From DASVHS01 sp036001325 (GTDB taxonomy: Bacteria; Acidobacteriota; Thermoanaerobaculia; Gp7-AA8): a stretch of DNA of 19,829 nucleotides. Below, in pieces: positions 5,866-13,949 of this stretch; positions within the stretch are counted from its first letter, which is position 1; each line of letters begins with the position of its first letter. Location of the stretch: NCBI GenBank assembly GCA_036001325.1, contig DASYUK010000267.1:1-19829 (forward strand), written 5' to 3'. A model generated the notes under the pieces. It had not been told where the DNA came from. It saw only the letters and a program-made list of their open reading frames with translations, and did not search any database. Made by a program: the position numbers and the translations under genes.

Positions 5866-6045
5866 ATGGCACGAGGTGGAGGAAAAGCTCCGAAGCAGAT
5901 CACCTGGATGATTTGTCTCGTTTTGTATGTCATCGCATTACTGGCCCACTTCGGAGTGTTCCACATCCGCGGGGATGTCGCGGAATGGTCATGGATCATC
6001 GGATATGGCCTTCTTCTAGCCGCGGTTCAAGTGCGTGGTCTGTAA
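5866..6045 (+). CDS. Small two-helix membrane protein
   Basis: A 59-codon reading frame starts with ARGGGKAPKQITWMICLV. It has two hydrophobic segments (about residues 12-33 and 43-56) separated by a short polar turn containing RGDVAEW. A strong AGGGAGG ribosome binding site stands five bases before the ATG, which supports translation. The N-terminal GGGKAPKQITW stretch resembles small conserved membrane proteins of unknown function that I have seen in several phyla. No function can be assigned. It lies alone between the dehydrogenase pseudogene and a convergent flavoprotein gene. Confidence 0.7.
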   Translation: MARGGGKAPKQITWMICLVLYVIALLAHFGVFHIRGDVAEWSWIIGYGLLLAAVQVRGL

Positions 6046-6078
6046 CGGTCGGAGAGTTACGACTTGTTTTCAAACGCG

Positions 6079-6096
6079 GCGTGCGTTCGAGCACGC
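6079..6096. terminator. Weak candidate hairpin between convergent genes
   Basis: GCGTGC and GCACGC form a six-base-pair stem around a six-base loop. The hairpin lies between the stop of the small membrane protein and the stop of the convergent flavoprotein gene. No U-tract follows, so intrinsic termination is uncertain. Confidence 0.3.
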
Positions 6097-6119
6097 GAAG
6101 CACAAACACGCGAAGACAG

Positions 6120-7298
6120 TTAACGCGCCGCTCCCAATCCCGCCAATCGGCCGCTTGCCCAGGCCCATTGAAAGTTGTAGCCGCCGATCTTTCCATCGAT
6201 GTCGAGGATCTCGCCGCAGAGGTAGAGATCGGGACGAACGCGGCTCTCCATCGTGTTCAGATCGACCTCCGACAGCGGAACACCTCCCGCCGTCACCTCC
6301 GCGTAATCGAAGCCGCGATCGCGTGAAACCGGCAAAACGAATTCCGTCAGGTCGCGCGCAACGGTTCGACGCACTTCGCGCGACAACTTGCTGATCGGCT
6401 CAACCGGCGCGATCTGCTCGAGAATCCGTTCGGGCACCGATCCTCGCAAGGCGCTGCCGACGGTCGCGCGAGGATTCTTTCGAGCGCTCGCGACGAGGAG
6501 CCGATCGATCGAATCGAATGTCTCGCCGGGGATGAAGTTGACGACGAGACTCGGCTCTCCATCGCGTCGCGCGGCGATCCAGTGACGGCTGATGTCGAGC
6601 ACGACCGGTCCGCTCACGCCGAAGTGCGTCAGCAGCATCGCGCCGCGCTCGCGATGAAGAATGCGGCCTCGCCGCACCGAGAGCTCCACATCGGCGCTGG
6701 TTCCGCTGAGCCGGCGGACCCAATGATCATCTTCGATGACCAGTGGCACGAGTGCTGGGAATGTTTGCGTGACCGTGTGACCGAGGGAACGCGCGATGTC
6801 GTAGCCGTGACCGTCGCTACCGGTTTTCGGAACGCTGCGACCGCCGGTGGCGATGATGACGCGCGTGGCCTGGAGTGAGTCGTTGATGGTGAATGAAGGC
6901 TCAATGGTCTCCACTCGATCACTCGTCCGAATCTCAACGCCGCATTTCCTCGCCTCGGCGACCAGCGCATCGAGAACTTCACGCGCGCGATCACTCACCG
7001 GAAAGAGCTTGCCGGTCTCTTCGCGCTTGAGCCGCACGCCCATCGATGCAAACCAGTCGATCGTCTCCTCGACGGTGAAGGAGCGCAGCACCTTGGCGAT
7101 CGCGTTGCGGTTGCCGTTGAAACCATCGGGTGTGACGACGTCGTGCGTCACGTTGCATCGTCCACCGCCGGAGATCAGGATCTTCGCGCCGAGCTTCTTC
7201 GCGCCGTCGAGCGCCACGACGCGCGCGCCGCTTTGCCCAGCAAAGATCGCGGCGGTCAAGCCCGCTGCGCCCGCGCCGATCACGGCGATGTCATACAC
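6120..7298 (-). CDS. FAD-dependent oxidoreductase, HI0933/BaiN (YhiN) family
   Basis: This 392-residue flavoprotein has the family's standard length. An N-terminal Rossmann motif GAGAAGLTAA (residues 8-17) binds the FAD ADP moiety. SGGGRCNVTH (43-52) is the signature of the HI0933-like family, and the C-terminal CGEILDIDGKIGGYNFQWAW block completes the FAD site. Family members have been described as aminoacetone oxidase-like, and a distant gut homologue (BaiN) reduces bile acid intermediates; the physiological substrate here is unknown. It is probably cytoplasmic. The start at 7298 has no strong ribosome binding site. The gene is divergent from the PIG-L gene, with 70 bases between. Confidence 0.9.
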   Translation of the reverse strand: MYDIAVIGAGAAGLTAAIFAGQSGARVVALDGAKKLGAKILISGGGRCNVTHDVVTPDGFNGNRNAIAKVLRSFTVEETIDWFASMGVRLKREETGKLFPVSDRAREVLDALVAEARKCGVEIRTSDRVETIEPSFTINDSLQATRVIIATGGRSVPKTGSDGHGYDIARSLGHTVTQTFPALVPLVIEDDHWVRRLSGTSADVELSVRRGRILHRERGAMLLTHFGVSGPVVLDISRHWIAARRDGEPSLVVNFIPGETFDSIDRLLVASARKNPRATVGSALRGSVPERILEQIAPVEPISKLSREVRRTVARDLTEFVLPVSRDRGFDYAEVTAGGVPLSEVDLNTMESRVRPDLYLCGEILDIDGKIGGYNFQWAWASGRLAGLGAAR

Positions 7299-7355
7299 GT
7301 TTGTTGTAGCGCCTTATTTCTGCCACTCCTTTGCAACGCATGATATCGCTCACGT

Positions 7356-7361
7356 TATAGT
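7356..7361 (+). promoter_or_regulatory. -10 box for a leaderless PIG-L transcript
   Basis: TATAGT ends seven bases before the ATG at 7369, which would put the transcription start on or next to the start codon. A TTGCAA at 7331-7336 could be the -35 box, with a long 19-base spacer. No ribosome binding site is present, consistent with leaderless translation. Confidence 0.5.
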
Positions 7362-7368
7362 CCTCGTG

Positions 7369-9858
7369 ATGCGAAGACTGCGTTTCATTCTTCTCGCTTT
7401 CCTCATTCCCGTTGTCGCTCAAGCGCGAACCGCCGCGGAGCTGCAGCTCGCGCTCAAGAAACTCACCGTCGTCGGCAGCGCGCTGTACGTCGCTGCGCAT
7501 CCGGACGACGAAAACACGGCGATGCTGGCGTGGCTGAGCAACGACCGGCTCGTGCGCACGGGATACCTGTCGCTGACTCGCGGCGACGGCGGACAGAATC
7601 TCATCGGGGACGAAAAGGGAGAGCTCCTCGGCGTCATCCGGACGCAGGAGCTTTTGGCGGCGCGACGCATCGACGGCGCGGAGCAATTCTTCTCGCGCGC
7701 GCTCGACTTCGGCTTCAGCAAATCGCCGCAGGAGACGCTGTCGATCTGGGATCGCGACAAGGTTCTCGCCGACGTCGTCTGGGTCATTCGCAAATTTCAA
7801 CCCGATGTGATCCTCACGCGTTTTCCAACAACCGGCGAAGGCGGCCACGGACATCACACGTCCTCCGCGATCCTCGCCGAAGAAGCGTTCCGCGCTGCGG
7901 GCGATGCGACCCGCTTCCCCGAACAGTTGCAGTACGTCAGCGTGTGGCAGCCGAAGCGGATCTTCTGGAACCGATTCTCGTTTCAGCGTCTCGACCCGAA
8001 CGCGCCGGAGCTGGCCAACGACGTTCGCGTCGACCTCGGCGCGTATAACGCGCTCCTCGGACGCTCCTACACCGAGATCGCCGGCGAGAGCCGCAGCATG
8101 CACAAGAGCCAGGGGTTCGGCGCGGCGGAGCGCCGCGGAACGCTCACTAATTACCTCAAGCTGATCGGTGGCGATGCGGCGCAGAGCGATGTGTTCGAAG
8201 GAGTGAACCTGACGTGGTCGCGCTACGCCGGCGGCGAGCGCGCCGGCTCGCTGCTCCAGCAGGCTTACGACACGTTCGACGTCCGCGATCCATCGAAGTC
8301 GATCCCGCTGCTGCTGCAAGGGCTGCAGGAGCTCGATCGCCTCGGCGCCACGGACGCATGGTCATCGCGATCGAATCCATGGGTCGAGGTGAAACGCCGC
8401 GAGCTGCTCGAAGCGATTCGCGGATGCGCAGGCCTTTCGATCGACGTCAGCGCCGCCGACTCGGCGGTCACGCCCGGCGGCGAGATCGGAGTCAGCGTCA
8501 CGGTCGTCAATCGATCGGATTTCCCGTTCATTCTGTCGACGGTCGCCTCGCCGTACGCCGCTCCCGGCAAAGCGCCGGGCGCAGCGCTGAAAAACAATCA
8601 ACCCGTGAAGACCGATATCACGATCAAAGTTCCGGCCGACGATCCGTATTCGCAGCCGTACTGGTTGCGCAAAGAGCCGGCGAAGGGAATGTTCAACGTC
8701 GATGATCAGACGCTGATCGGCCGCGCGGAGAATCCGCCGTCGATTCCGATCACGGTGTCGTTGTCCATCGCACCGATGCAGACTTTGATCTACACCGTGC
8801 CGGCGGTGTACCGCTGGGTCGACGCGGTGCGCGGCGAGCAGGTGCGCAATGTCGATGTGGTTCCCGACGTGACGGCGAACCTCGACGAGCACGTTTATCT
8901 CTTTCCCGATGCGAAGCCGAAGAACGTCGCGGTGAAACTGCGGAGCTTCGCCGGCGCGACCGATGCGAAGGTCTCGCTCATCGCGCCGAGCGGATGGCGC
9001 GTCTCCCCCGACTCGGTGCCGTTGTCTTTCAAGACGAAAGGAGACGAGGCGGACGCGAAGTTCGTCGTGACGCCGCCATCGGGAGAAGGAACCGGCGTGT
9101 TACGCGCAGAAGTCGACGTCGCCGGAAGAAAGCTCTCGTATCAGCTCACGAACATCGATCACCCGCACATTCCGGCGCAGCGCGTGTTCAGCAACGCGGA
9201 ATCGAAGCTCGTGCGCGTCGATCTGAAACGGCGCGGACAGCGCATCGGCTACATCATGGGATCGGGCGATGAGATTCCCGATTCCCTGCGGCAGGCCGGC
9301 TACGACGTCACGCTGCTCAGCGATGAGGATCTCGACGCCGCGAACTTCGCGCGCTTCGATGCGATCGTCACCGGCGTGCGCGCGTACAACGCGCGCAAGG
9401 CGATGCGCGCCGCGCATCCGAAGCTGCTCGCCTATGTGCAGAATGGCGGCACGCTCGTCGTGCAATACAACAGTCTCAATCCGCAACCGTTGCTCGTCGA
9501 TCCGCCGGGCCCGTATCCGTTCAAAGTGAGCAGCGACCGCGTCACGGTCGAAGAGGCGCCGGTGAAGATCATCGATCCGACGCATCCGCTGCTGACGACG
9601 CCAAACAAGATCACGCCGAACGATTTCAACGGTTGGGTGCAGGAGCGCGGGGTTTACTTCGCGAGCAGTTGGGACCCGAAGTATCAGACCGTGCTCGAGT
9701 CGCACGATCCCGGCGAGGCGGAACATGCCGGTGGCGAGCTTTACGCGCGATACGGCAAAGGCATCTTCATCTACACGTCGTATGCGTGGTTCCGCGAGTT
9801 ACCGGCGGGCGTGCCCGGTGCCTACCGGTTGTTCGTGAACCTCGCCTCGGCGCGGTGA
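7369..9858 (+). CDS. Secreted PIG-L (LmbE) deacetylase with large C-terminal region
   Basis: This 829-residue protein has a signal peptide (RRLRFILLAFLIPVVAQA) and a PIG-L type N-acetylglucosamine-like deacetylase domain at about residues 30-250. Metal ligands are visible as AHPDDE (His44, Asp46, Asp47) and GGHGHH (159-163, with His163 the likely third ligand). A long middle beta-rich region follows. The C-terminal segment, with MGSGDEIPDSLRQAGYDV and YVQNGGTLVVQYN, resembles class I glutamine amidotransferase/ThuA-like folds. The family hydrolyses N-acyl groups of amino sugars; an exported enzyme would act on periplasmic or extracellular glycans. The frame is open further upstream, but the signal peptide and the -10 box fix the start at 7369. 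Confidence 0.9.
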   Translation: MRRLRFILLAFLIPVVAQARTAAELQLALKKLTVVGSALYVAAHPDDENTAMLAWLSNDRLVRTGYLSLTRGDGGQNLIGDEKGELLGVIRTQELLAARRIDGAEQFFSRALDFGFSKSPQETLSIWDRDKVLADVVWVIRKFQPDVILTRFPTTGEGGHGHHTSSAILAEEAFRAAGDATRFPEQLQYVSVWQPKRIFWNRFSFQRLDPNAPELANDVRVDLGAYNALLGRSYTEIAGESRSMHKSQGFGAAERRGTLTNYLKLIGGDAAQSDVFEGVNLTWSRYAGGERAGSLLQQAYDTFDVRDPSKSIPLLLQGLQELDRLGATDAWSSRSNPWVEVKRRELLEAIRGCAGLSIDVSAADSAVTPGGEIGVSVTVVNRSDFPFILSTVASPYAAPGKAPGAALKNNQPVKTDITIKVPADDPYSQPYWLRKEPAKGMFNVDDQTLIGRAENPPSIPITVSLSIAPMQTLIYTVPAVYRWVDAVRGEQVRNVDVVPDVTANLDEHVYLFPDAKPKNVAVKLRSFAGATDAKVSLIAPSGWRVSPDSVPLSFKTKGDEADAKFVVTPPSGEGTGVLRAEVDVAGRKLSYQLTNIDHPHIPAQRVFSNAESKLVRVDLKRRGQRIGYIMGSGDEIPDSLRQAGYDVTLLSDEDLDAANFARFDAIVTGVRAYNARKAMRAAHPKLLAYVQNGGTLVVQYNSLNPQPLLVDPPGPYPFKVSSDRVTVEEAPVKIIDPTHPLLTTPNKITPNDFNGWVQERGVYFASSWDPKYQTVLESHDPGEAEHAGGELYARYGKGIFIYTSYAWFRELPAGVPGAYRLFVNLASAR

Positions 9859-10026
9859 CCCGATGCGCGACGACCCGAAAACGTGGCGGCAACTGTACAC
9901 GGCCGTTCTTCCTGGCTGTGGTGGAACGTGATCGGGTGTGTGGTGGGGGTGGTGGCGGCCGCGGCGATTCAAGGCGCATTGCCGCCAACGGTGGAGGACA
10001 GTCCTGTCGAGCTGTCCTCCACGTGA
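9859..10026 (+). other. Gap with an in-frame open tail, possible symporter remnant
   Basis: After the PIG-L stop the same frame stays open for 55 codons to a TGA at 10024. Within it SSWLWWNVIGCVVGVVAAAA is a convincing membrane helix, and a GTG at 9883 could start a 47-residue peptide. The WLWWNVIGCVV wording is reminiscent of the last helix of sodium:solute symporters. This could be a decayed end of such a gene, a tiny membrane protein, or chance. No ribosome binding site is visible. Confidence 0.25.
9991..10022. terminator. Perfect 11-bp-stem hairpin between convergent genes
   Basis: GTGGAGGACAG (9991-10001) and CTGTCCTCCAC (10012-10022) pair perfectly around a ten-base loop. The hairpin lies eight bases beyond the stop of the minus-strand DUF2911 gene and 132 bases past the PIG-L stop. 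Its position suits a bidirectional terminator, although no T-run follows on either strand. It could instead be a copy of a dispersed palindromic repeat. Confidence 0.5.
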
Positions 10027-10029
10027 GTA

Positions 10030-10884
10030 CTATTTCTTCCAGCTATCGAGCTCTTTTCTGATCTCGCCGGCGAAGTCCTTGTCGTTGGGACCTGCTTTCG
10101 ATAACGCGATCTCGCCGTTGCGAACGGCGTCGGCGGTGCGACCCTGCTTCTGTTGCAAACGCGCCTTCATCCAGAGGGTGTTGATATTCTCGTTCGCCTT
10201 GAGCGCCTGATCGGCATATCTCTGCGCATCGTCGAGCATGTTGTTGTCGACCGCGAACTGCGCGGCGCGATACGGCGTGCGCCAATCGTCCGCTTTCGCC
10301 GATGCAACCGCGGCTCGCGCCGCCTCCGCGGTCTTGGCCGTGGTCGCTGTCTCGACCGTGACGGGAACTTCGAGATTCTCCCAGCGCATGAGGACTGTCG
10401 CTTTATCGGCCGATATTAGCGGTACTTCAAAGGTGAACCACTCGCGGAAGTCGGCCTTTTCGGGTTTCGCTGTCACACGCAGTGCGTCCTTCGACTGGTC
10501 ATAAGTGAAGGCACCCCACATATCCGCGGCCTTGTTGAAGATCAGCGTCCATGAATCCTTTCCTGGAATGGTAGCCAGACTGTACGTTCCCTTCGGCAAC
10601 GGCTGCCCGTTGATCTGCACGTCATCACTGAAGGAGATCGTCGTCGCTTCGTTTGCACCTGTGCGCCAGACCTTGTCGTACGGCACGAGCGCGCCCCAGA
10701 TCTGACGTCCCTTCACGCCCGGACGGCTGTATGTGATGGTCATGTCGGTGAGACCGATCGTCTGCGTCACGCTGGCTTTCTGGCTCGGCCGCGGATAACG
10801 GACCTGCGGTTGCTGCTGCTGTTGCTGCGCGTACGCACTGATGGCGACGAGCAGCATGAGCATGAGAAAAATCGTTTTACGCAT
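10030..10884 (-). CDS. Exported DUF2911 protein with helical C-terminal repeat region
   Basis: This 284-residue protein has a signal peptide (RKTIFLMLMLLVAISAYAQ) and a short glutamine run (residues 20-25). The DUF2911 domain follows (about 28-165), with the characteristic YSRPGVKGRQIWG, VPYDKVWRTGANEAT and LPKGTYSLATIPG blocks. Residues about 190-284 are helical and TPR-like (AQRYADQALKANENINTLWM). The function of DUF2911 is unknown; it is common in exported proteins of Bacteroidota and Acidobacteriota. An ATG at 10890 also exists, but GGAGGG directly abuts it and stands about seven bases before the ATG at 10884, so the latter is chosen. The gene lies 70 bases downstream of the membrane protein gene and may be cotranscribed with it. 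Confidence 0.9.
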   Translation of the reverse strand: MRKTIFLMLMLLVAISAYAQQQQQQPQVRYPRPSQKASVTQTIGLTDMTITYSRPGVKGRQIWGALVPYDKVWRTGANEATTISFSDDVQINGQPLPKGTYSLATIPGKDSWTLIFNKAADMWGAFTYDQSKDALRVTAKPEKADFREWFTFEVPLISADKATVLMRWENLEVPVTVETATTAKTAEAARAAVASAKADDWRTPYRAAQFAVDNNMLDDAQRYADQALKANENINTLWMKARLQQKQGRTADAVRNGEIALSKAGPNDKDFAGEIRKELDSWKK

Positions 10885-10953
10885 CTTCATCCCTCCGTTT
10901 TGAGTCCGTTACATTACCATCGGCGCGCCGTCCGGTGATCTCATGCGCATTGA

Positions 10954-12876
10954 TCACTCCCACGTGATCCAGTAGAACTGCAGTCTCCACTTCTCGCCTC
11001 GACCATCGGTGACCTCCGCCTGCACGTCGGTATCGACCGGCACGTGCGCCGGCCGGCCGGAAAATGCGCACATAAAACGAGTGCCCCTCGTGGCCGGTAC
11101 AACGCCGGCGGGAACGCGCACGCGGCCATCTTCGAAAAGGAGATCTGCGCTGCGAATGCCGAATGGCGAGGATGCGAATCCCGAGAAGACGCGCGGCCCG
11201 CGAGCGAAGCCGGGCGGGGGATCGAAGGATCCAACCGTCCACAGAGAGCGCACCGGCCTGCCGACGACAAAGTCATCAACATCCGTCGTGCGTCGTCCGC
11301 CGCCGTGCAGCGAGAACACCCAGTCGCCGCCCATCCCTCCTCTGAAGCGTTGAACGAACGAGATCCGCTTCCGATCGAGCTCGCGTTCGAGCCATTGGCG
11401 CGTCGACACAGCGTGCGGTCCCAGCATATCGGCGTGCACGATGACGAAATCGCAACCGATACGGCGCAGCTCATCGGTGAAGTCATCGGCGATCGGGAAG
11501 GATTTGAACCTCTCGCTGAAGCGGACCCACTGCCGCGGCACGACGCCGGACGCGCCGTTGACCAGGTTCCTGTGATGCGAGACGGCACGGTACGTATACA
11601 GATACTCACTTCCCGCGATATCGATCGGCAGCTCCACGACGGCGCTCCCTTTCTGCGTGTCGAGCCAGCGATAAACGTCCGGAACTTCCAGCGGCACGCG
11701 GAACCAGCGGATCGGCGCGGCGCGCAGCTCCACGAGGAAGAGCAGCGGGATCACGGCGGCGATCCACCGCTGGCGGCGGGCGATGAACGCGGTCGCGACC
11801 GCGATCAGCATCGCCAGCCCGATGTAGGCGATCTCCGCCCATCGCGCCGGAACGCGAATCCCGCGAAAGCCGGGGACAGCATCGAAAAGGAACTGATGAA
11901 AGTAGAAATTCAAACCGAGCGATCCGAGGACGCCGATGAGGGTCCAGAGGAGACCGAGCGTGACGCCGCGTGTGTAGCGCCGCGCCAGGGGGATGGCTGC
12001 GATGGCGGCGATCAACGACAACGCGCCGGGAAAGAGCCACATCTCCGGATAGACGCGATCATCGCGGAGCGTTGTGTAGTTACGGATTCGATCGCTCGCG
12101 ACGAGCCAGTCGCTCCATGTCGCTGAATACCACCTCGTTTCACTCCAATCGCGCGTCATCCCCACACGCGCGTACGGAATGAGAAACGGCACGAGCAGCG
12201 CTGCAGCGATGCCGGTCGCGATCAGCAATTCGCGCCATCGTCGAACACCCGTGACGACGAACAGCAGCGCCGTTGCGCCGATCGCAAACGATCCGAAGAG
12301 CAGCCAGTGAATGTTCGTCAGGCCGTTCATCAGGAAGACAGCGCCGAACAGCGAGGCCGTTCGCCACGATGGCCGATCGATGTAGTCGAGCAACACGACG
12401 AGCAGCAGCGGCACCCATCCGGCGAAGACGTGCTGCACGTGTGGCAGGTGTGTGAAGCGGAACGGCACGAACGCGTGGAACACGCCGGCGGCGATTCCGG
12501 CGATGAACGACCCCGACAGTCGAACGCCGAGGAGATAGGCGGCGAAGCCGGAGAAGGCGAAGCCGCCGAGCATCGCCAGGTTGTACGCGGTCACCGGTCC
12601 GAGGCCGACGGCGCGGAAGGGAATCAAGAAGAGAGCGATGCCGTAGAGATTTTCGGAGAGCGCCAACGAATCGGGCGTGGGATAGAAGATGTTCGCCTGA
12701 AACAGCGACAGCGGCTGGTGAAACGTGGCGTAGTGATCCCAATCGAGGATCCAGATATTGATGAACGGGTCGCTCGAATCGGCGGCCACGTGATTCATGC
12801 GCGGCGTCAGCGGCCACGTCATCACAATGGCAAGGACGATGAAGATCGCAGCAGCCGCCGCGTGCTGCTTCCGCAT
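10954..12876 (-). CDS. Multi-pass membrane protein, GT-C glycosyltransferase-like
   Basis: This 640-residue protein has roughly ten to twelve predicted membrane helices over the first 400 residues and a soluble C-terminal domain of about 230 residues. The first helix is followed by a large loop with ADSSDPFINIWILDW, placing acidic residues Asp33 and Asp36 where GT-C lipid-sugar glycosyltransferases keep catalytic acids. Other landmarks are HLPHVQHVFAGW and FRGIRVPARWAEI. Such proteins use polyprenyl-phosphate sugars as donors at the membrane. The family is not firmly recognised, and a YfhO-like role is also possible. The gene is divergent from the BACON protein, with 35 bases between starts. 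Confidence 0.7.
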   Translation of the reverse strand: MRKQHAAAAAIFIVLAIVMTWPLTPRMNHVAADSSDPFINIWILDWDHYATFHQPLSLFQANIFYPTPDSLALSENLYGIALFLIPFRAVGLGPVTAYNLAMLGGFAFSGFAAYLLGVRLSGSFIAGIAAGVFHAFVPFRFTHLPHVQHVFAGWVPLLLVVLLDYIDRPSWRTASLFGAVFLMNGLTNIHWLLFGSFAIGATALLFVVTGVRRWRELLIATGIAAALLVPFLIPYARVGMTRDWSETRWYSATWSDWLVASDRIRNYTTLRDDRVYPEMWLFPGALSLIAAIAAIPLARRYTRGVTLGLLWTLIGVLGSLGLNFYFHQFLFDAVPGFRGIRVPARWAEIAYIGLAMLIAVATAFIARRQRWIAAVIPLLFLVELRAAPIRWFRVPLEVPDVYRWLDTQKGSAVVELPIDIAGSEYLYTYRAVSHHRNLVNGASGVVPRQWVRFSERFKSFPIADDFTDELRRIGCDFVIVHADMLGPHAVSTRQWLERELDRKRISFVQRFRGGMGGDWVFSLHGGGRRTTDVDDFVVGRPVRSLWTVGSFDPPPGFARGPRVFSGFASSPFGIRSADLLFEDGRVRVPAGVVPATRGTRFMCAFSGRPAHVPVDTDVQAEVTDGRGEKWRLQFYWITWE

Positions 12877-12885
12877 GCGGGCAGG

Positions 12886-12895
12886 ATGATATCTT
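12886..12895. promoter_or_regulatory. Overlapping divergent -10 boxes
   Basis: ATGATATCTT contains TATCAT on the minus strand, nine bases before the ATG at 12876, and TATCTT on the plus strand, 16 bases before the ATG at 12912. The two -10 boxes share the GATATC centre. With only 35 bases between start codons, both transcripts would have very short leaders, and the two promoters could not be occupied at once. Confidence 0.4.
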
Positions 12896-12911
12896 CGATT
12901 GCGAACGCCGC

Positions 12912-13706
12912 ATGCCCACGAAAATCTTTTTCGCTCTCATCTTTCTCATCGCCACGACGCTGACCGCCGCTCCGCGCCGTCGCGCGGCCTCGCCCGACCG
13001 TTGTTCCGCGATCGTCTCGCCGGTGAATCTCTCCTTCGCGGCCACCGGTGGTCACGCATTTGTCGCGGTCACGATGAGCGGCGGATGCGCATGGTCGCCG
13101 GTGGCGAGCGACTCGTGGGTGACGGCCGCGCCGGCGAGTGGCGGCGTTTCGGTCGATGTTGCTGCGAATGCCGCGACGACATCGCGCACAGCGCTCATTC
13201 ACGTGCGCGGTGCGGTCGTCATCGTCACGCAAGCTGCGAATCAGCTCCCGAACCTGCTCTCGAACGGCGGCTTCGACAGCAATCTCGACGGATGGAGCAA
13301 CGCCTTCTCGGGCGCGGGCTCCGTCACCTGGACCGCGGGCACGGCGCTGATCACGTCGATGCAGACGACTCCCGGTTATCAATTGAGTCAATGCGTGAGC
13401 GTCATCGGCGGAAAGACCTACGAAGCCGGCACGAAGACTCTCATTCCATCCGGACAGTCAGCCGGAGTGACAAACATCGGGGTCTATGAATACTGGGTTC
13501 CGAGCTGCCCATCGCTGAGCGCGCCTTATCACGGCAATCGAGTTCAAAAAGGCGACAGTGCGATCGGCGCCTGGTTCAACAACAATGTCACGTGGAGCAC
13601 CGACTTCGCCACGAAGAGCGTCCTCGTGGTGATCGGCGCGGGCGGCTCGATGTCACCGCCGTTCCGCGCGTATTTCGACGACGTGTTCATCCGGGAGAAA
13701 CCGTGA
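12912..13706 (+). CDS. Secreted BACON-domain protein with C-terminal jelly-roll-like domain
   Basis: This 264-residue protein has a signal peptide (PTKIFFALIFLIATTLTA). A BACON-like beta-sandwich spans about residues 30-108, with CAWSPVASDSWVT and a final VVIVTQAA strand typical of that domain. The C-terminal half (about 112-264) opens with NLLSNGGFDSNLDGW and closes with FRAYFDDVFI, a pattern found in carbohydrate-binding or discoidin-like jelly rolls. It probably binds a polysaccharide or surface ligand outside the cell. No catalytic residues are evident. No ribosome binding site precedes the ATG, consistent with a short leader. Confidence 0.8.
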   Translation: MPTKIFFALIFLIATTLTAAPRRRAASPDRCSAIVSPVNLSFAATGGHAFVAVTMSGGCAWSPVASDSWVTAAPASGGVSVDVAANAATTSRTALIHVRGAVVIVTQAANQLPNLLSNGGFDSNLDGWSNAFSGAGSVTWTAGTALITSMQTTPGYQLSQCVSVIGGKTYEAGTKTLIPSGQSAGVTNIGVYEYWVPSCPSLSAPYHGNRVQKGDSAIGAWFNNNVTWSTDFATKSVLVVIGAGGSMSPPFRAYFDDVFIREKP

Positions 13707-13707
13707 T

Positions 13708-13942
13708 CTGGAGTGCGGCAGCCATATGGGGCAGCCATATGGAGTCAGGTCTGTCCTTCGTCCTTTTTTCTTCAGATCGTAGAAAAAAAGGACCAAAGCA
13801 AAGACCTGTCACCGTCCACGACCTGTTTTTTCTTCAGCCCGTAGAAAAAAGGACGAAAGACAGACCTGACCCCCATGCTGCCGGACCCCCATGCTGCCGC
13901 TCTCTCTTCGTCGAGAGCGGTGGCATGGCCACCGCACTCCAG
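13708..13942. repeat. Nested palindromic mosaic repeat (REP/BIME-like)
   Basis: The outermost arms are CTGGAGTGCGG (13708-13718) and its inverse (13932-13942). Inside are two tandem GGCAGCCATATGG copies (13717-13742), facing two ACCCCCATGCTGCC copies (13869-13898) in roughly inverse orientation. The core arms 13744-13771 and 13843-13870 are inverse at 27 of 28 positions and begin with GTCAGGTCTGTC. Two small hairpins with A/T-rich stems around TCAGATCGT and TCAGCCCGT sit at the centre. A perfect GCGGTGGC/GCCACCGC hairpin (13917-13935) lies at the right edge. GTCAGGTCT-type palindromes are typical of REP elements mobilised by Y1 (RAYT) transposases in trans. It fills the gap between two co-directional genes. 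Confidence 0.75.
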
Positions 13943-13949
13943 AATCGCC

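Noticed and set aside
6847..7368. N-terminal extension of the PIG-L frame
   Set aside because: It is antisense to the flavoprotein gene, and the signal peptide and -10 box place the start at 7369.
7291..8319. 342-codon minus-strand frame opposite the PIG-L gene
   Set aside because: It has an arginine/glutamate/valine-rich shadow composition, no domain, and lies opposite clear catalytic motifs.
11044..12126. 360-codon plus-strand frame opposite the membrane protein
   Set aside because: Composition is typical of an antisense shadow, and the minus-strand frame has clear membrane helices.
13717..13898. Doubled short repeats considered as a CRISPR array
   Set aside because: Only two copies per side, no regular spacers, and inverse symmetry around a centre, so it is a palindromic repeat.
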